64,000 nucleotides of DNA from Lucifuga dentata (GCA_014773175.1 VXCM01002162.1:1-64000); one strand, 5' to 3'; shown: positions 34,515-46,559, numbered from the stretch's first letter. Notes: generated by a model from the sequence alone, not told the origin. A program made the numbers and translations.

Positions 34515-35985
34515 ATGTTCATAACTAGTGTAACAACAGCTTTTCAAAGCAAAGATTACAAAGTGCTTCACACACACTACCATATATAAAAGACCATTAG
34601 AAAAAAAAAAGCATGGATAAAAATAAATACAAAAAAATAAAATAAATAAATGCATAAAAATAATCCAAAAATTGAAACAAACTATGGTGTGTAAAAGACA
34701 AATAAATTCCCATAAATGGCATAAAGGACAAATTTCAGACATACAAGGTGAATACAAATCACATAAAAGCCAGAGAAAACAAATGGGTTTTGAGAAACTT
34801 TTTAAAAATATGTACTGAGTCGGCTTCTCTGAGACTCTGAGGGAGGTTGTTCCAAAGTTGAGAGGCAACTACAGTAAAAGCTCTGTCACCTTTTGTTTCA
34901 GCCTAGATCTTGGGGCAGCCAATAAATGCTGATTTGCAGACCTGAGGGTCCTCCCAGTGGTCAAAGGGCATAACTCTTTTAGATAAAGGAGACCCTGACC
35001 ATGTAAAACCTTCTATGCCAAAAGTAAAATTTTAAAATCACTTCTAAAAGATGGGAAGCCAGTGAAGTGAAGCTAGAACTGGGATAATATGTGAGCTATG
35101 TTTTGTTTTTGTTAAAAACCTTGCTGCAGAATTTGGAGCTGGGCAACAGAAGATTTACTGAGGCAAGTGAACAGAGCATTACAGATTGAGGCATGACAAG
35201 ATAAAACAATGGATAACTCTTTCCAAATCTTTATACTGAAGGAAGCATCTAATTTTTGTAATGTTTTGTAATTGGAAATTCCAATTACAAAACATTACAA
35301 AAATTAGATGGTGTTTATATATATAAATATAAACACCATATAAACACCATAAGCCTCAGACTTGAAATTTGGATCAAACATCACTCCAAGATTATTTACA
35401 TAGGGTTTGATGTTCTGAGCTCGAGAACAAATTAAGCCAGAGAAATAGTGAGTATCAGCATCTGAACCTATACAAAGAATTTCTGTTTTGTCACAATTAA
35501 GTTGTAAAAAGTTTTGAGACATCCATTCTTTTATTGCGCTAAGGCAGTTATTGATATAGCTAGCTTCTTGGGATCATTTTGAGTGAAGGAGATATAAAGC
35601 TGCATGTCAGCAGCTTAAAAACTATAGGAAATATCAATGTGATGAATGATGTGACCAAGGGGTAGCATGTAAACAGAGAACAACAAGGAAACAAGCTAAC
35701 GAAGAAACATAAATGGATATCGAGACAGAAAAGGATGTATTTCACAGACAAGATTTAAACCATTCATATGTAGTCCCAGATATCCCCACCCTCCTTTTGA
35801 GCCTATCAAGTAGGATACCATGACAAATAGTGTCAAATGCAGTTCTGATATCAAGAAGGAGAAGAGCAGAGGACTCACCAAAATCAGCATGCATCAGAAT
35901 GTCGTTTGTGACGCACAAAAGGGAGGTCTCTGTTGAGTGGAGTTTACAGAATCCAGATTGATAAACAACATAATAACAAATTTAG
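34515..35985 (-). mobile_element. degenerate antisense LINE (L2/Rex1-like), RT and C-terminal parts
   Basis: Read on the minus strand from about 35970, the frame gives YQSGFCKLHSTETSLL, then LLLDIRTAFDTICHGILL, the reverse transcriptase block with the motif A aspartates. About 200 bases on, the catalytic YADD block is degraded to AADMQLYISF. Next comes MSQNFLQLNCDKTEIL and IKPYVNNLGVMFD (35522 down). The C-terminus GDRAFTVVASQLWNNLP ... FLKTHLFSLAFM ends at a stop at 34759-34761. The 3' part ends with GCACTTTGT and TTTGAAAAGC near 34530. Frameshifts, an internal palindrome (35246) and missing segments show it is inactive. It lacks the 5' half. Confidence 0.85.
35246..35310. repeat. perfect palindrome, 32-bp arms, inside the LINE
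   Basis: Arms 35246-35277 and 35279-35310 are exact reverse complements around one A. A second hairpin with 11-bp arms (GGTGTTTATAT / ATATAAACACC) spans 35310-35337, and ATATAAACACC then repeats at 35338. The left arm is ordinary LINE sequence, so the right arm arose by inverted duplication. Confidence 0.95.
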
Positions 35986-36464
35986 AGTACAGACACGTCT
36001 ATCACACTGTTACATGTCCTGGAATCAAATTACTTTTCCTCCCTTCTGTCATGGTATTTTACTTGGAACATTTGGTGTGACAAAGTAAACCTTTCCAAAT
36101 CTGTTGAGAACACACACACAAAAAAAGATGTAGATGTGATTTCACCTGGAATGAGTAGCTGCTGTACCTGTTATCTTACATTAATGTCACATTATTCACA
36201 TTGCAAATTACTGGCGTGTGGAAGATACCATTTGGATTAAACTTTTATAAAGTTGTTCCAGAAACCTTAACTTTAACCAAAACAATTGAACTCACTGTAT
36301 TTAATGCACAATGTTTTCATTGTGTCTTTGCATTTATGAATTTACTTCAGTGTTTTATTGTAGGGGGAAAAAAATAGTATTGCAGGGGGAAAGAGTCTCA
36401 AAGAGGAGAGGGAGAGTAACAATGATAAAGTATCAAAGAAACAAAGAAATGGCTAGAAAATAAA

Positions 36465-36466
<2 letters not shown>
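35986..36466. other. non-coding stretch, nothing recognised
   Basis: AT-rich sequence between the LINE and a GA array. Confidence 0.5.

Positions 36467-36507
<41 letters not shown>
36467..36507. repeat. (GA)n microsatellite
   Basis: Perfect GA array. Confidence 0.97.
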
Positions 36508-36510
<3 letters not shown>

Positions 36511-38620
36511 GTCAAGTGTAACTGCTCTTTTCTTTGTGCTGCACTGTTTTCCACACAAATCCTGGGAGAGGGCATACATCTTCCTTTAGATTAATGAATG
36601 TGCATCCAAATCTCCCTGGAAAAGCTCTAAAAAGAAATCAACAATTATTTCTGTCCTCTCTGTCCTCTCCTCCATCTTTTTTCACAGTAACACACGCAGC
36701 CAGCAACCGACTAGTTTCACCTCCTTTCCTCACTCTTTCTTGCTCATGCGGAAAAGCAGAATAAGACTTCCACTGCTGGAAAGCCTTGCAGAAAATTTAA
36801 AGACTGTAATAAACAACACATTGAAGCTATATTCACTGTGCAGATTTTGCCAGAGGAGGATATCTTCTAAATCTATTTTGTTACAAGGCATTGGTTCAGC
36901 TACTCTAATCTTTTTGTTTTGCCATCTCTTCGATTTTTTTCACAGATTGAGTGTCTCAGTGAAGAACTATGAGATAAAACTCCAGATAAAACCAAATCGT
37001 CCCCTCCCCATTTCATTTTTCCCCTTATGCCAACACTGTTTATCTCATCCACACTTTGTCTTCTTTTGTGTTTTCCTCTTTGCTTTAATTCTTCTCTCTC
37101 TGACAGTTTAGCCTTTAGGTTAAATAATTTAAGAGGAAATTAAAGGGACTGAGAAAAGGATCTAAAAGAAAGTTAATTTTTACTATACTTTCTACAAAGA
37201 AATTATGTTTGTAAATGTGCAAAGAGTACAATGTAGTTGAGTTTTCTTTTTTTTTGATGTCTCAAAACCTTAACAAAAGGTTACTTCACACAAAACAGCA
37301 CCTAAGTCTTTAATACAAATAGTATAAGAACAATGTGCAAGCAAGCTTCTTTTCTTCAACCTATTGAACTCCTTCCTGCTGCACCTGCATGAGAAATACT
37401 GGATGTATAGCTTTATTCTTATTCTACTGATTATTTGAAAAGGTTAAAGAATGTCTGAAATGTTCCCCACCCCATCCCCCCTCTTTTTTTACATCTTTTC
37501 CTTTGTGATCAGTAGAGGAATCGGGATAACAGCTTTTAGGATTCGTCTAATCAGTGGGCATCAAAAGTTAAGACTCAAGTAGAATTTCTACTCCATCAAA
37601 GTCCTGCAGTCCTGTAGATGCATCCTTTCAGAATGCAATGATTTATGGTTCATCATATTTAATCCACTGATTACTGTAGCATTAACACAAGCCTGTATGA
37701 ACATATAATGCATTCATTCATCATCACACATTCATATAACTGAAGTAATCATGTTTACATTATTTTATTTACTCTGTCATTCAGAGATAATGGGATGGGC
37801 TTGCATTGCAAATGGCTTTTCTAGTGAGATCACAAAATACTAATTTGTTTGATCAGTGATCCAAGCTCATTATATGATTGTGTTTACTTTCTTTCATTGA
37901 ATTTGTGATAGCGGGTGAAGGTTTGCACTGGAAATTACTTTGGTAGATCAATGCTATAAATATCTCTGGGTCTATGTAATGGTCATCAAACCAGTTTCAC
38001 AGAGGGCTGAGAGGCTGCAAGTTTTTCAGTCCAACCAAACACTCCTTCAGCCGAATTCACTGATGAGCTCCTCTCTGATTGAGGGTGTGCTGATCACTGA
38101 AATCAGCTGGCATGGTGGCTTTTGCTTGGACTTCTACAGCCTCTCTGCCCTCCATGGCAAATCTTTTGACCCATGCTCTATGTGGTGGTTCTGAATCTGT
38201 GATCTTGACAATCAACAATGTCTACCATCATTGGAAACATGTAGGAGGAAATACAAGCAGCACTAGCTTATCCTTGCTGGCCAATCACAGTTCTTGTGCC
38301 CCCATAGCCTTGATGTATAGTAAGTTTTGAGGAGATGCACATCAATTTTGATTAAGGATGTCAAGATTGGTTTAGTGTTCTAAACGTTTATTGCAGCATC
38401 TGTCTGTGTGTTGCTTAAACTTAAAACCTCAGTGAAAATGGATGCCAGTGTCCAGTGTAGATCATATTCCTGTTAGAAATTCAATATTTAATGTTACAAA
38501 TGTAGTAAAAATAACAAATAGCAACTGTCTGAGGAAGTGACATTTCACCAAAACAGTTTTGTTTCTACACAAACATGTACCATGCAACATAGTTATGTGG
38601 TAGTATGCTATTATATATAT
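36508..38620. other. non-coding stretch, nothing recognised
   Basis: Includes a 123-residue plus frame (36740-37111) with no known domain and a hydrophobic, CT-biased C-terminal half. Probably not a gene. Confidence 0.45.
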
Positions 38621-38630
38621 ACCATTTATA

Positions 38631-38700
38631 ACAGATTCCACCTGTTATAAGTGGTATGTGTACTATCAAATACATCCCATTTATAACAGGTGGAATCTGT
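38631..38700. repeat. inverted repeat, 29-bp arms
   Basis: 38631-38659 and 38672-38700 are reverse complements with two mismatches. The arm starts ACAGATTCCACCTGTTATAA; 12-base loop. Confidence 0.9.
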
Positions 38701-38828
38701 GTGAGAATAGCCATAATAAGATCAAAATACACAAACATCTTCTGTTTCTGTTTATAATTAGAATAAATGATTCTTTGATTTTTGGGCCAGCGACAAATAA
38801 AATTGGATGCGAATTATCACCAATCACT

Positions 38829-38884
38829 CAAAAAAAACAAAAAACAAAAAAAAAAACAAAAAAAAAAAANCAAAAAAAAAAAAC
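38829..38884. repeat. A-rich low-complexity tract with single-N gap
   Basis: A-runs with occasional C, N at 38870. Confidence 0.95.
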
Positions 38885-39527
38885 AGCATAGTAAAATGAC
38901 ACAGTGACTGGCCAACCAAACCTCCCCAACCCTAAAGTCTGTGATCATGTTAGATGAATCTCAAGTAAACCCTAACAGGAAAAAATGTGAGAGATCTTGG
39001 ACAGCTGAGCATGCAAAAGATGCATGTAAGCTCATGCACCAGTGAAGCACATTTATTACTTATTGAAAGGCTGATGCCTGGTGCTACACTGAACTTCAAG
39101 GGGATCACCTAGGGGATCACCGTGATATGCCGTTTTAGCAAAAAGCACAAGGTTAGCATAGCATGTTCGGAGATGAAAGATTCTGAAACTAGTCTGATGC
39201 TTCATTGGGAAGCCATCAGATTTGGGTTATTTCAGGTCATTTCACACTGGCTAGACAGAGCACACCCAGATACCCGCAGAGTGCAGCCACAGTAACTGCT
39301 TATCAGACATATCTATCTTTTTATGCCAGGACAATATATTTTAATGATAGGAGTATAATGATCTGCACAGAAGACTTCACGACAGTCAGAAAATATACAA
39401 AAACAAACAAATATACAAATATACAAAACAAATATACAAAACAAACAAATATATACTGCGACTGACTGCTGTTGCCATGAATAAACCAATAAACTCAGTG
39501 CACCCTGCAGTGTCCCACCCACCCATA

Positions 39528-39572
39528 CACACACACACACACACAAAGCAAAAAAAAAAAAAAAAAAAAAAA
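39528..39572. repeat. (CA)n followed by poly-A
   Basis: CA array about 39528-39544, then an A-run 39550-39572. Confidence 0.9.
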
Positions 39573-39599
39573 GTATGAAAAGGTGCATCTGCCTGCTTC

Positions 39600-40840
39600 C
39601 ATCTCCCTGTTTGACAGAGCTACAGCAGTTTGCTTCTAACATGGGAGAGAAATGATGATCCCAACAGTAACATTAAGCAGTGCTCACAGCTTGTTTTTGT
39701 TGACATAAAATGTACCCACGAGGGTGTGAGAGGCTTTGAACAGAAAGCAAAACACAGATATGAATGTCATTCAAACCATTATCTTACTGGGGTTATTCTA
39801 ACATTACACACAATGAATGACTCAAACCAGCTTATATGACTGAGGAATAAGATTCATTGTACATATGTGCTGCTGATCTAGAAATATAAAGTGCCAAACA
39901 TTTTTAATGGCTAGGTTTATGGCTAATTAACACACTGCATCATCCATGAGTGTGTGCGCATTAAGTATTATCAAATTATAATTCTGTTCTGAGCAACTCA
40001 AGCCCAAAGTGCTGATGAAAGTGTGTGAGTGTGTGCATATGAGCTTGCGTGTTACAGCTCCAAAGCAGATTCCATACACCAAGCAATAATAACGCTGCTT
40101 TAATGGAACCCTTGGGGATCACATGCAACGTGCACAGATGATGCAAGCTGTGATTACTCTTCATGATAGCTGTAATGAAGCTCCTCTGCTGATTCGTGGA
40201 TTTTGGGGTCAGGGAGAAGTTTATGCATGCCTGTGTGTTTGTGTGTGTGGTTGCGTCCTATGGTCTAGTGGTGCTAAAATGACTGCAGGAAGTATTGTAG
40301 ACAGGCATTTAAAACAATCTGCAAGCAAATCCCTACGTAGAATATATGCACTGTACATATTACAGAGACAGTAAATGTTTTTCCCAATATCCTTTGTTTT
40401 AACAAGAGGATTCCACTGAGACTGGAGTCTCCTTTGCAAGGCAGCCCCGGTGTGAGAATAAATGAATAAAAAGTAGTCAGAAGGATAAAAATAAATCATT
40501 TATTATTATTTTATTATTAAGTGGTCAGAATAATGTTCTCAGTGGAAAACCTCTTAAAGAATTCAGACACTATTTCTGAGCCTTGTGTGGAGGAAACAAT
40601 ACAGTTGAAAATGTACAGTGCTGTGATAATGGAACAACCCACAGTGAGTTTTAAGTTGAGACTAGTCTAACTTAACACAAAAGCTGTTAGATAACACAAA
40701 GGAATTAGTAATGATTCCTTTCTGTGAGTTTTGAAAAGGTTTTATTAGTCTTAATGTTGGAAAAGCAACAGTACATGCAGTATTTTGTATGTGCACCATG
40801 TAAAAAGAAATCAGGCCTTATTAAAATAAAATGCTCTCTA
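39600..40840. other. non-coding stretch, nothing recognised
   Basis: Short frames on both strands at 39630-40499 carry no known motif. Confidence 0.45.
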
Positions 40841-40846
40841 ATTTTT

Positions 40847-40919
40847 GTCATAGCACCCAGTAGTATTTAAATCCTGGGAAGAAAGTTTGGGATTCAGGTG
40901 CACTATTGGGTGCTATAAC
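40847..40919. repeat. imperfect 73-nt hairpin
   Basis: The left arm starts GTCATAGCACCCAGTAGT; the right arm in reverse complement starts GTTATAGCACCCAATAGT. Pairing continues with mismatches toward a small loop. Pre-miRNA-like size, but could be a MITE core. Confidence 0.5.
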
Positions 40920-41307
40920 AATAACTGAGAATGTGCTTTAAAGAATGCAAAAATGAACATAAAAAGAAATGCATGCTCAAGTGAATTGATGATGCTAGTA
41001 ATTAAGTCATGTCATCCTGAATTATCAGGTTTATAGCCCAATATCTCATACAAGGTCTCAAAGTCCCATAACAACAACAGTCCCTGATCCAGCCCAAGAC
41101 TCTATGAAAACAAAGGGGAAAAAAACCCTGTCTGTAAGGAAATAAATAGCAGAAACATTAGGAGAGGCCATCGAAATAGAGACCCCTTCAGATCAGACAG
41201 TGTGCAACAGGAGCCGCTGATGGGGAATCAGGCATTTAAAAAGAGACAAAACTGAAGGTGTATCAATACTGGAAAATGGGACAACAATGAAACTATAATC
41301 CTGTAAT

Positions 41308-41460
41308 AGGTACAGGCATTCCCTGGGTTATGAACGAGTTCTGTGCCCACGGCTGCTCGTAAGTCGTAACAGTTACGTAAAGTGCGTATCTTGCATATAT
41401 GTTTTACTTAGGTGTGTATCTAGCGTATATATTTTACCATAATTCCTTATGTTAGCATAC
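41308..41460 (+). mobile_element. possible Tc1/mariner-pogo type fragment
   Basis: TACAGGCATTCCCTGGGTTA followed by GAACGAGTTCTGT and CTCGTAAGTCGTAAC resembles the end of a fish element with CAGGCATxCC termini at TA. The right end is not seen. An internal near-repeat GTGCGTATCTTGCATATAT / GTGTGTATCTAGCGTATAT follows. Confidence 0.35.
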
Positions 41461-41824
41461 TTTAATTACCGTATGTTTCTATGTTGCTACATATTTATTG
41501 TATAGTTAAAGTTCAAGCAGCACCAGAACCAGTTTTTTGTATTTGTCAATATATTCCATTTTTTGTATCAATTTACACAAAAGATACATTTCTACAACAG
41601 TACGTTTTTTCTTTTTGAGATTAAAGACCCCAGATGTTACTTGGAGTGTCAGGTGTGGTTTCTCCCAGCTTTATTAGGAAAAGCTGGAGGGAAAGCAGCC
41701 ATCCTCTCCAAGTGCCATCCTACACCATCAAAGACACACTGTGATGCTGTGCTGAAAAGTTGCTTTAATTAAGATGTGTTTTACTTGTGCACAAGGTTGT
41801 TTTATTTGTAGGTAATTGTAAGCG

Positions 41825-41882
41825 TCGGATCAGACCTGGTATCGGCTAATACTCAATCATACTCTGATTGGGACATCCCTAA
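41825..41882 (-). mobile_element. hAT-like terminal fragment
   Basis: GCGTCGGATCAGACCTGGTATCGG followed by ATTGGGACATCCCTA matches the layout of common fish elements whose end reads TAGGGATGTCCCGATC followed by GATC/CGATA blocks. Only this end is present. Confidence 0.5.
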
Positions 41883-41975
41883 GTAGATCCAAAAACAATA
41901 TCCCATCCCCCCCAACTTTTTTTTTCTTTTTCCTTCTATCTGCGTATATAGTAGTGGTTAATGCCACAATCGGCA

Positions 41976-42151
41976 TAAACTGTTTATATATATATAGATC
42001 TATATAGATATAGATCTATATAATATATATATATATAGATCTATATCTATATAGATATAGATCTATATATCTATATAATATATATATAATATAGATCTAT
42101 ATCTATATATATCTATATAGATATAGATATATATAATATATATAATATATA
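41976..42151. repeat. AT satellite of ATAGATCTATAT-type palindromic units
   Basis: Repeated TATAGATCTATATAGATATA blocks and (TA)n, self-complementary throughout. Confidence 0.95.
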
Positions 42152-42522
42152 TTTAGTTTTTTTTGTTTTTTTGCACTATACGTTCTCTGTCTGACACTAT
42201 ATGTTCTCTGTCTGATGCGAGATCAAACTGTGTATATATACGNCTATACGTTCTCTGTCTGACACTATATGTTCTCTGTCTGATGCGAGATCAAACTGTG
42301 TATATATACGTATATATACATATACGTATATATACATATATATACATATATATAATTGATGCAAGATCAAACTGTGTATATATATATACACATATATATA
42401 TATGTATATATATGTATATATACACAGTTTGATCTCGCATCAGACAGAGAACATATAGTGTCAGACAGAGAACGTATAGTGCAAAAAAACAAAAACAAAA
42501 CAAAACAAAAAAAAAAACTAAA
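42152..42522. repeat. large inverted repeat with AT core
   Basis: The left arm (TTTAGTTTTTTTT, GCACTATACGTTCTCTGTCT, GATGCGAGATCAAACTGTG) recurs inverted at 42417-42522, ending AAACTAAA. Each arm holds two 21-bp tandem units (CACTATACGTTCTCTG / CACTATATGTTCTCTG). The centre is (TA/TATACA)n. Copies 42176-42242 and 42244-42310 around N 42243 are identical and probably an artefact. Confidence 0.9.
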
Positions 42523-42686
42523 GATAATGTCTTGGTCTTGTGAATATACTCCAGTGGAAAACTTTAGTAATCATAGAATTGTACTTTCACATACTGTAGT
42601 TTTGAGTCTAAGATGAGATGAGTGGTGTAAGAGTTCAGACAATGGTGGTCGACTGTCAAAACCCGCACTGTCTCCTAGAATGCAGT

Positions 42687-42720
42687 TAAAAAAAAAAAAA
42701 AANTAAAAAAAAAAAAAAAA
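42687..42720. repeat. poly-A with single-N gap
   Basis: A-run, N at 42703. Confidence 0.95.
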
Positions 42721-42791
42721 TGCTGATGGTGAAAAATTGTGGTTGCGTTCAGAAATGTCCAGTACCTTCAGTGCAGAAGAAATGAGCAGAC

Positions 42792-43368
42792 TAAAGGCTT
42801 AATTATGCTTTCCATACGGATGCTCGCAGAGACATAAACTGGCATGGAAACATGATGAGCAGATGGTTAGAGATTTTATATTCTGTGCAGTTTGAGCCTT
42901 GAAGCAAACCGATATGATCCTAAACTATAGGAGGTGGTGTATCAAAAACTCACGCCTATATACATATTATCATAGAAGAAGTCTGTTGTTTATAAATGGC
43001 ATCACTCATGAGGAGTGATTTTCATGAGGAGGAGCTGCTGTGTTCCTTGTCCCCCNCCCCCCCTTGCCTTTACTTTTGTTTTCACTTTCACCTACCAGGC
43101 TACATTTTTTAATGCCTTCCACCACAATATCTCTTCTTTTCCAAGATGTGAGATTTCATGGCAGGAGTTGTTTATCATCTGGTTGTCTCGATGATCTTTC
43201 ATGGAGGTCAAGATGAACCTCTACTACTAGCAGCTCCTCCATTTTTTTGTGGATAGTTACAAAATCTGACCCCATGTGATGGCGTGTCTTTTCTATGCAA
43301 CTTCAACTTGTCTGTGCAGACTCGTGTATCCTCCCACACACTGTACATCAAGCATAAAACAAGCTTAA
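42792..43368. mobile_element. Harbinger-type MITE, TAA duplication
   Basis: TAA at 42792-42794 and 43366-43368. The ends are AGGCTTAATTATGCTT (42795) and, in reverse from 43365, AGCTTGTTTTATGCTT. Similarity continues through GGATGCTCGCAGAGACA versus GGATACACGAGTCTGCACAGACA. TIR style and 3-bp TWA duplication fit PIF/Harbinger. No coding sequence. A poly-C gap with N lies at 43056. Confidence 0.75.
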
Positions 43369-44700
43369 TTAGGTGATTTACTGCTATCTATAACATCTAC
43401 ATTACACATTGAATGAATCAACATCCATTTACCTTAACGTATTTTCAATAGCTGCGATCAGAGACTGAACCTGTGCTCCAGTGAACATTCACTGGAGCAA
43501 ACTGCTTCCACACAAAATGGATTATTGGTTATCAAATGCAACATGTCATTCTGCTTTGGGCAATAGGTCATTTTGACTGGACTTTTCCCTAGATTATCTT
43601 GAAAAATGTTGATTCCAAACAGGAGAGAAATGAATGGAGCTGGACAGGTAATAATTTCCACATTTCCTGTGGTGATAATACTGCTGCCCTGACCAGCAAT
43701 ACAGCATATGATGTGGTTCCTGTCTCAGCCCCCTTTCAGCTGTCTCACTCTGTCGCTTTAAAAAGTGTTCATCTCTGTCAACAACCTGCCTCCATTTCAG
43801 TGTTTCATCAACACCGCTGCCTTTGTTACTTCTGCTCTTTCCTCTCCTCATGTCTCTGTATCTCTCTGTCAGTCTTTCTCGGCATTCCTCTGATGACCTA
43901 GATGTGAAGCCACCGTGTTGTGCTGCAGTTCCTGTCTCCTGACGCTCACACACACTTACACACCTACATACTGTCCATGTTTTATTAATCACTGGAGTGA
44001 GTTATGGTTGATTGAAAAAAGAACCACGGACTGCTGTTCCTTCAACACATCCACACCTAATGATACATTTACACACATTTCATCAGACACACATACTTCA
44101 TTGACATGAATACAAAAACAAATTTGGAAACTTCACCACACACTCCATTTTAAGCACAAATAAAATAAGTAAAAAGTAAAATAATAAATTGAATAATTGC
44201 TACATACACAATGTGAAAAAAAAAAATTATTCAGAATATCTCTGAGCACATTTCAGCCAGTTTATCTTGGTTCCACCATCAGTATGCTTTACTGCATGCA
44301 GGAGTGTGGGAGTATATGTATATTTCATTTTGTGTTTCACTAATTTCAAATATGTATAGTGTCTGATGTGATGCACCAGTATAAGTTCCTGGGTAGCAGA
44401 TTTTTCAAGTCACCAAAACACCCAAATGAACAATTACAATGCAGTATGTACTTAACACAATTCATTAATTATATCGCCTGAGTCTGTAGTGTCTCAGAGA
44501 AGGAAATCAGTCTCAACACTGGCCCAACAAAACCTCTGAGTGATGCACCTCATCCTACTGTTATGCACCAGAGTAAGAGCATTTTATGAGCTCCTTTAAA
44601 GGCCATCTGTCTTCCAGCATATTTGAGGACAGCTGCAGAGTTGTCCTAACCTCTGAGGACTTAAGGAGGTGGATAATACTAATATATTAGTAATTCATGA
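43369..44700. other. non-coding stretch, nothing recognised
   Basis: A 132-residue minus frame (43594-43992) is Arg/Glu-rich and matches no family I know; the complementary strand is CT-biased. Confidence 0.45.
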
Positions 44701-44703
44701 TGA

Positions 44704-45026
44704 TAATAATAATAATAATAATAATAATAGTCCATTCACTGCTTTTATTGTCTTATCTGTATTTATTTATTTGTTAGTGTTTTATTGGCTTTTATTTGAA
44801 TTGTTTACTTTATTACTACTTTAGTTTTTACCTATCCCCTTGCCTATCATTTGTGTCCTTGTTTAATTGTAGCTTAACTGAACTTTACCTGAATTTTGTC
44901 TTGCTCTTGTTTTGCCTGTCTGTTTGGTTTTCTGCTGTTATATTGTATTGCTTTGTCTGTCAAAGCACTTTGTAAACTCTGCTTTTAAAGGTGTTATATA
45001 AAGTTGTTATTATTATTATTATTATA
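44704..45026 (+). mobile_element. LINE-like 3' end with (TTA)n tail
   Basis: AAAGCACTTTGTAAACTCTG, then GGTGTTATATAAAGTTG and (TTA)n at 45005-45025 form a typical fish LINE 3' end. The other edge abuts an (ATA)n array (44704-44729). Confidence 0.65.
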
Positions 45027-45339
45027 GAATAGGCTCACATTCAAGGAGATAAGTGTGGAAATATAGGTTTACTTGGATTTGTCTGTCATGAATAGCCCAA
45101 ATAATGTTATCACTCTAAAGACAGGTGAGTTTTAGGTGGAAATCTAGTTTTCCAAAACATATTTTTGAACTTGCCAGTAGAATTGTCATACACACAAGTT
45201 TGTCAGATTTTAAGTGTAATTTCCAGGAGTGACTCTGATATGTGTGATGAACACAGACCCAGTGTGATATTAATGGCTATGCTCCCAATAAATGCATGCT
45301 ATTGACCAAAAAACAAAACAAAATTTAAAAAACAAAAAC

Positions 45340-45462
45340 AAACAAACAAAAAAAAAAAAAACTAGGGATTTACTGATAAGAATATGCTGGAATTAGGAAC
45401 CAATTTCATACTCTCCTATCTGGCATTTTTTTCTTTTTCTTTCTTTTTTTCTTTTTTTTAAA
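45340..45462. repeat. A-rich then T-rich low-complexity runs
   Basis: A-run to about 45361 and CTTTTTT-type repeats at 45427-45460. The surrounding sequence to 46380 shows no gene. Confidence 0.7.
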
Positions 45463-46385
45463 TCTCAGCACCTGATGGGATAACAGCTATAAAAGAAACC
45501 ATCAGTGTCTGCTGACATCCTGCACAGTGTAAAGCTTGAAGAGATCTCCCTCTTGGATACACAGGACATATCTGCAGATATACAACACATATCATAGAAA
45601 GTGAGAATGTCAATAGCCTGACTGACTGTCCACATGTCTCTGTCTTGTTTTCAGCGGTGGTAAAACACTTCGCTTGGCACATCTTTTGAAATACTGCTTT
45701 CAATAGGTTTTTGAGAAAACATTTTCTTTTGTCTGGCTTGGAAGTAAGAAAGTATGTTTCTAAGTTGTGTTAAACTTTTTCAACTTGGAAAAACAACAAG
45801 AATCAGAAAGTAAGTTCTGCAAAGAGACATCTCCAATGGACAGAACAGCCTCAGTCTGTGAGGCCTTTCAGATGTGGACTGCATCTACTGAACACCACAA
45901 TGGAAGATGAGATAAACATGTACCAGAGATCAAAGTAGAGATCCTGTCAGCCCTGTTCTTTTAGAGGTCATATTGAACATCAGCACATAATGGAGTAAGA
46001 TGTCAGGGTGAAGAGAATGCTGTAAAATAAGGATGCAGACTAAGATAGCGGAAAGATAGTAATAGAGAACTGAAAGAGAGAAGTGGGGGTTAAAGCAGGT
46101 TGAGATAAGAGGATAAAGAAGAGAGGGAGAACAAGGTGTCTTACACAAGATTATCATCAGTGAAAAGTTTTATAATAAACGTAAAAAGTCAGGAAAGAAA
46201 GAACAGTTACATCTAAGTGGATCTGAATGTTCTCACAGAGAGCTACACTTAACCTGCACAATTATGGATTTAGAAGATGAATAATCATAAATAAAGTTCA
46301 GTACATCATGAAACATGATCACTTTATCATTATCCTTTTGGCTAACGTTTACATAACTACCAGTGTAGTAAGTAAATTCATATCT

Positions 46386-46456
46386 CTATAGACATTGTAT
46401 AATATTCACACTGAAGCAAATACCCCTATAGACATTATATAACATTCTCACTAAAG
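46386..46456. repeat. 40-bp-period near duplication
   Basis: CTATAGACATTGTATAATAT and CTATAGACATTATATAACAT start at 46386 and 46426. Confidence 0.85.
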
Positions 46457-46559
46457 CCTTTCAGCTGTCAGTTTGTCACATGACTTGCTACTCTCACTTT
46501 TCTTCACTATTCTTCTACTATTTCAAAACTTGTCACAATATTTTTTCTACCTTTTGCTT

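Noticed and set aside
35696..35890. 64-residue minus frame starting MLILVSPLL
   Set aside because: Shadow frame of the LINE reverse transcriptase, which reads in another frame of the same strand.
36740..37111. 123-residue plus-strand frame
   Set aside because: Hydrophobic, CT-biased second half and no homologous motif; no exon signals.
42163..42503. Tyr/Ile-rich frames on both strands
   Set aside because: Translation of TATA-type simple repeats in the inverted repeat.
43594..43992. 132-residue Arg/Glu-rich minus frame
   Set aside because: Composition-driven; not similar to any domain I can recall and lacks initiation or splice context.
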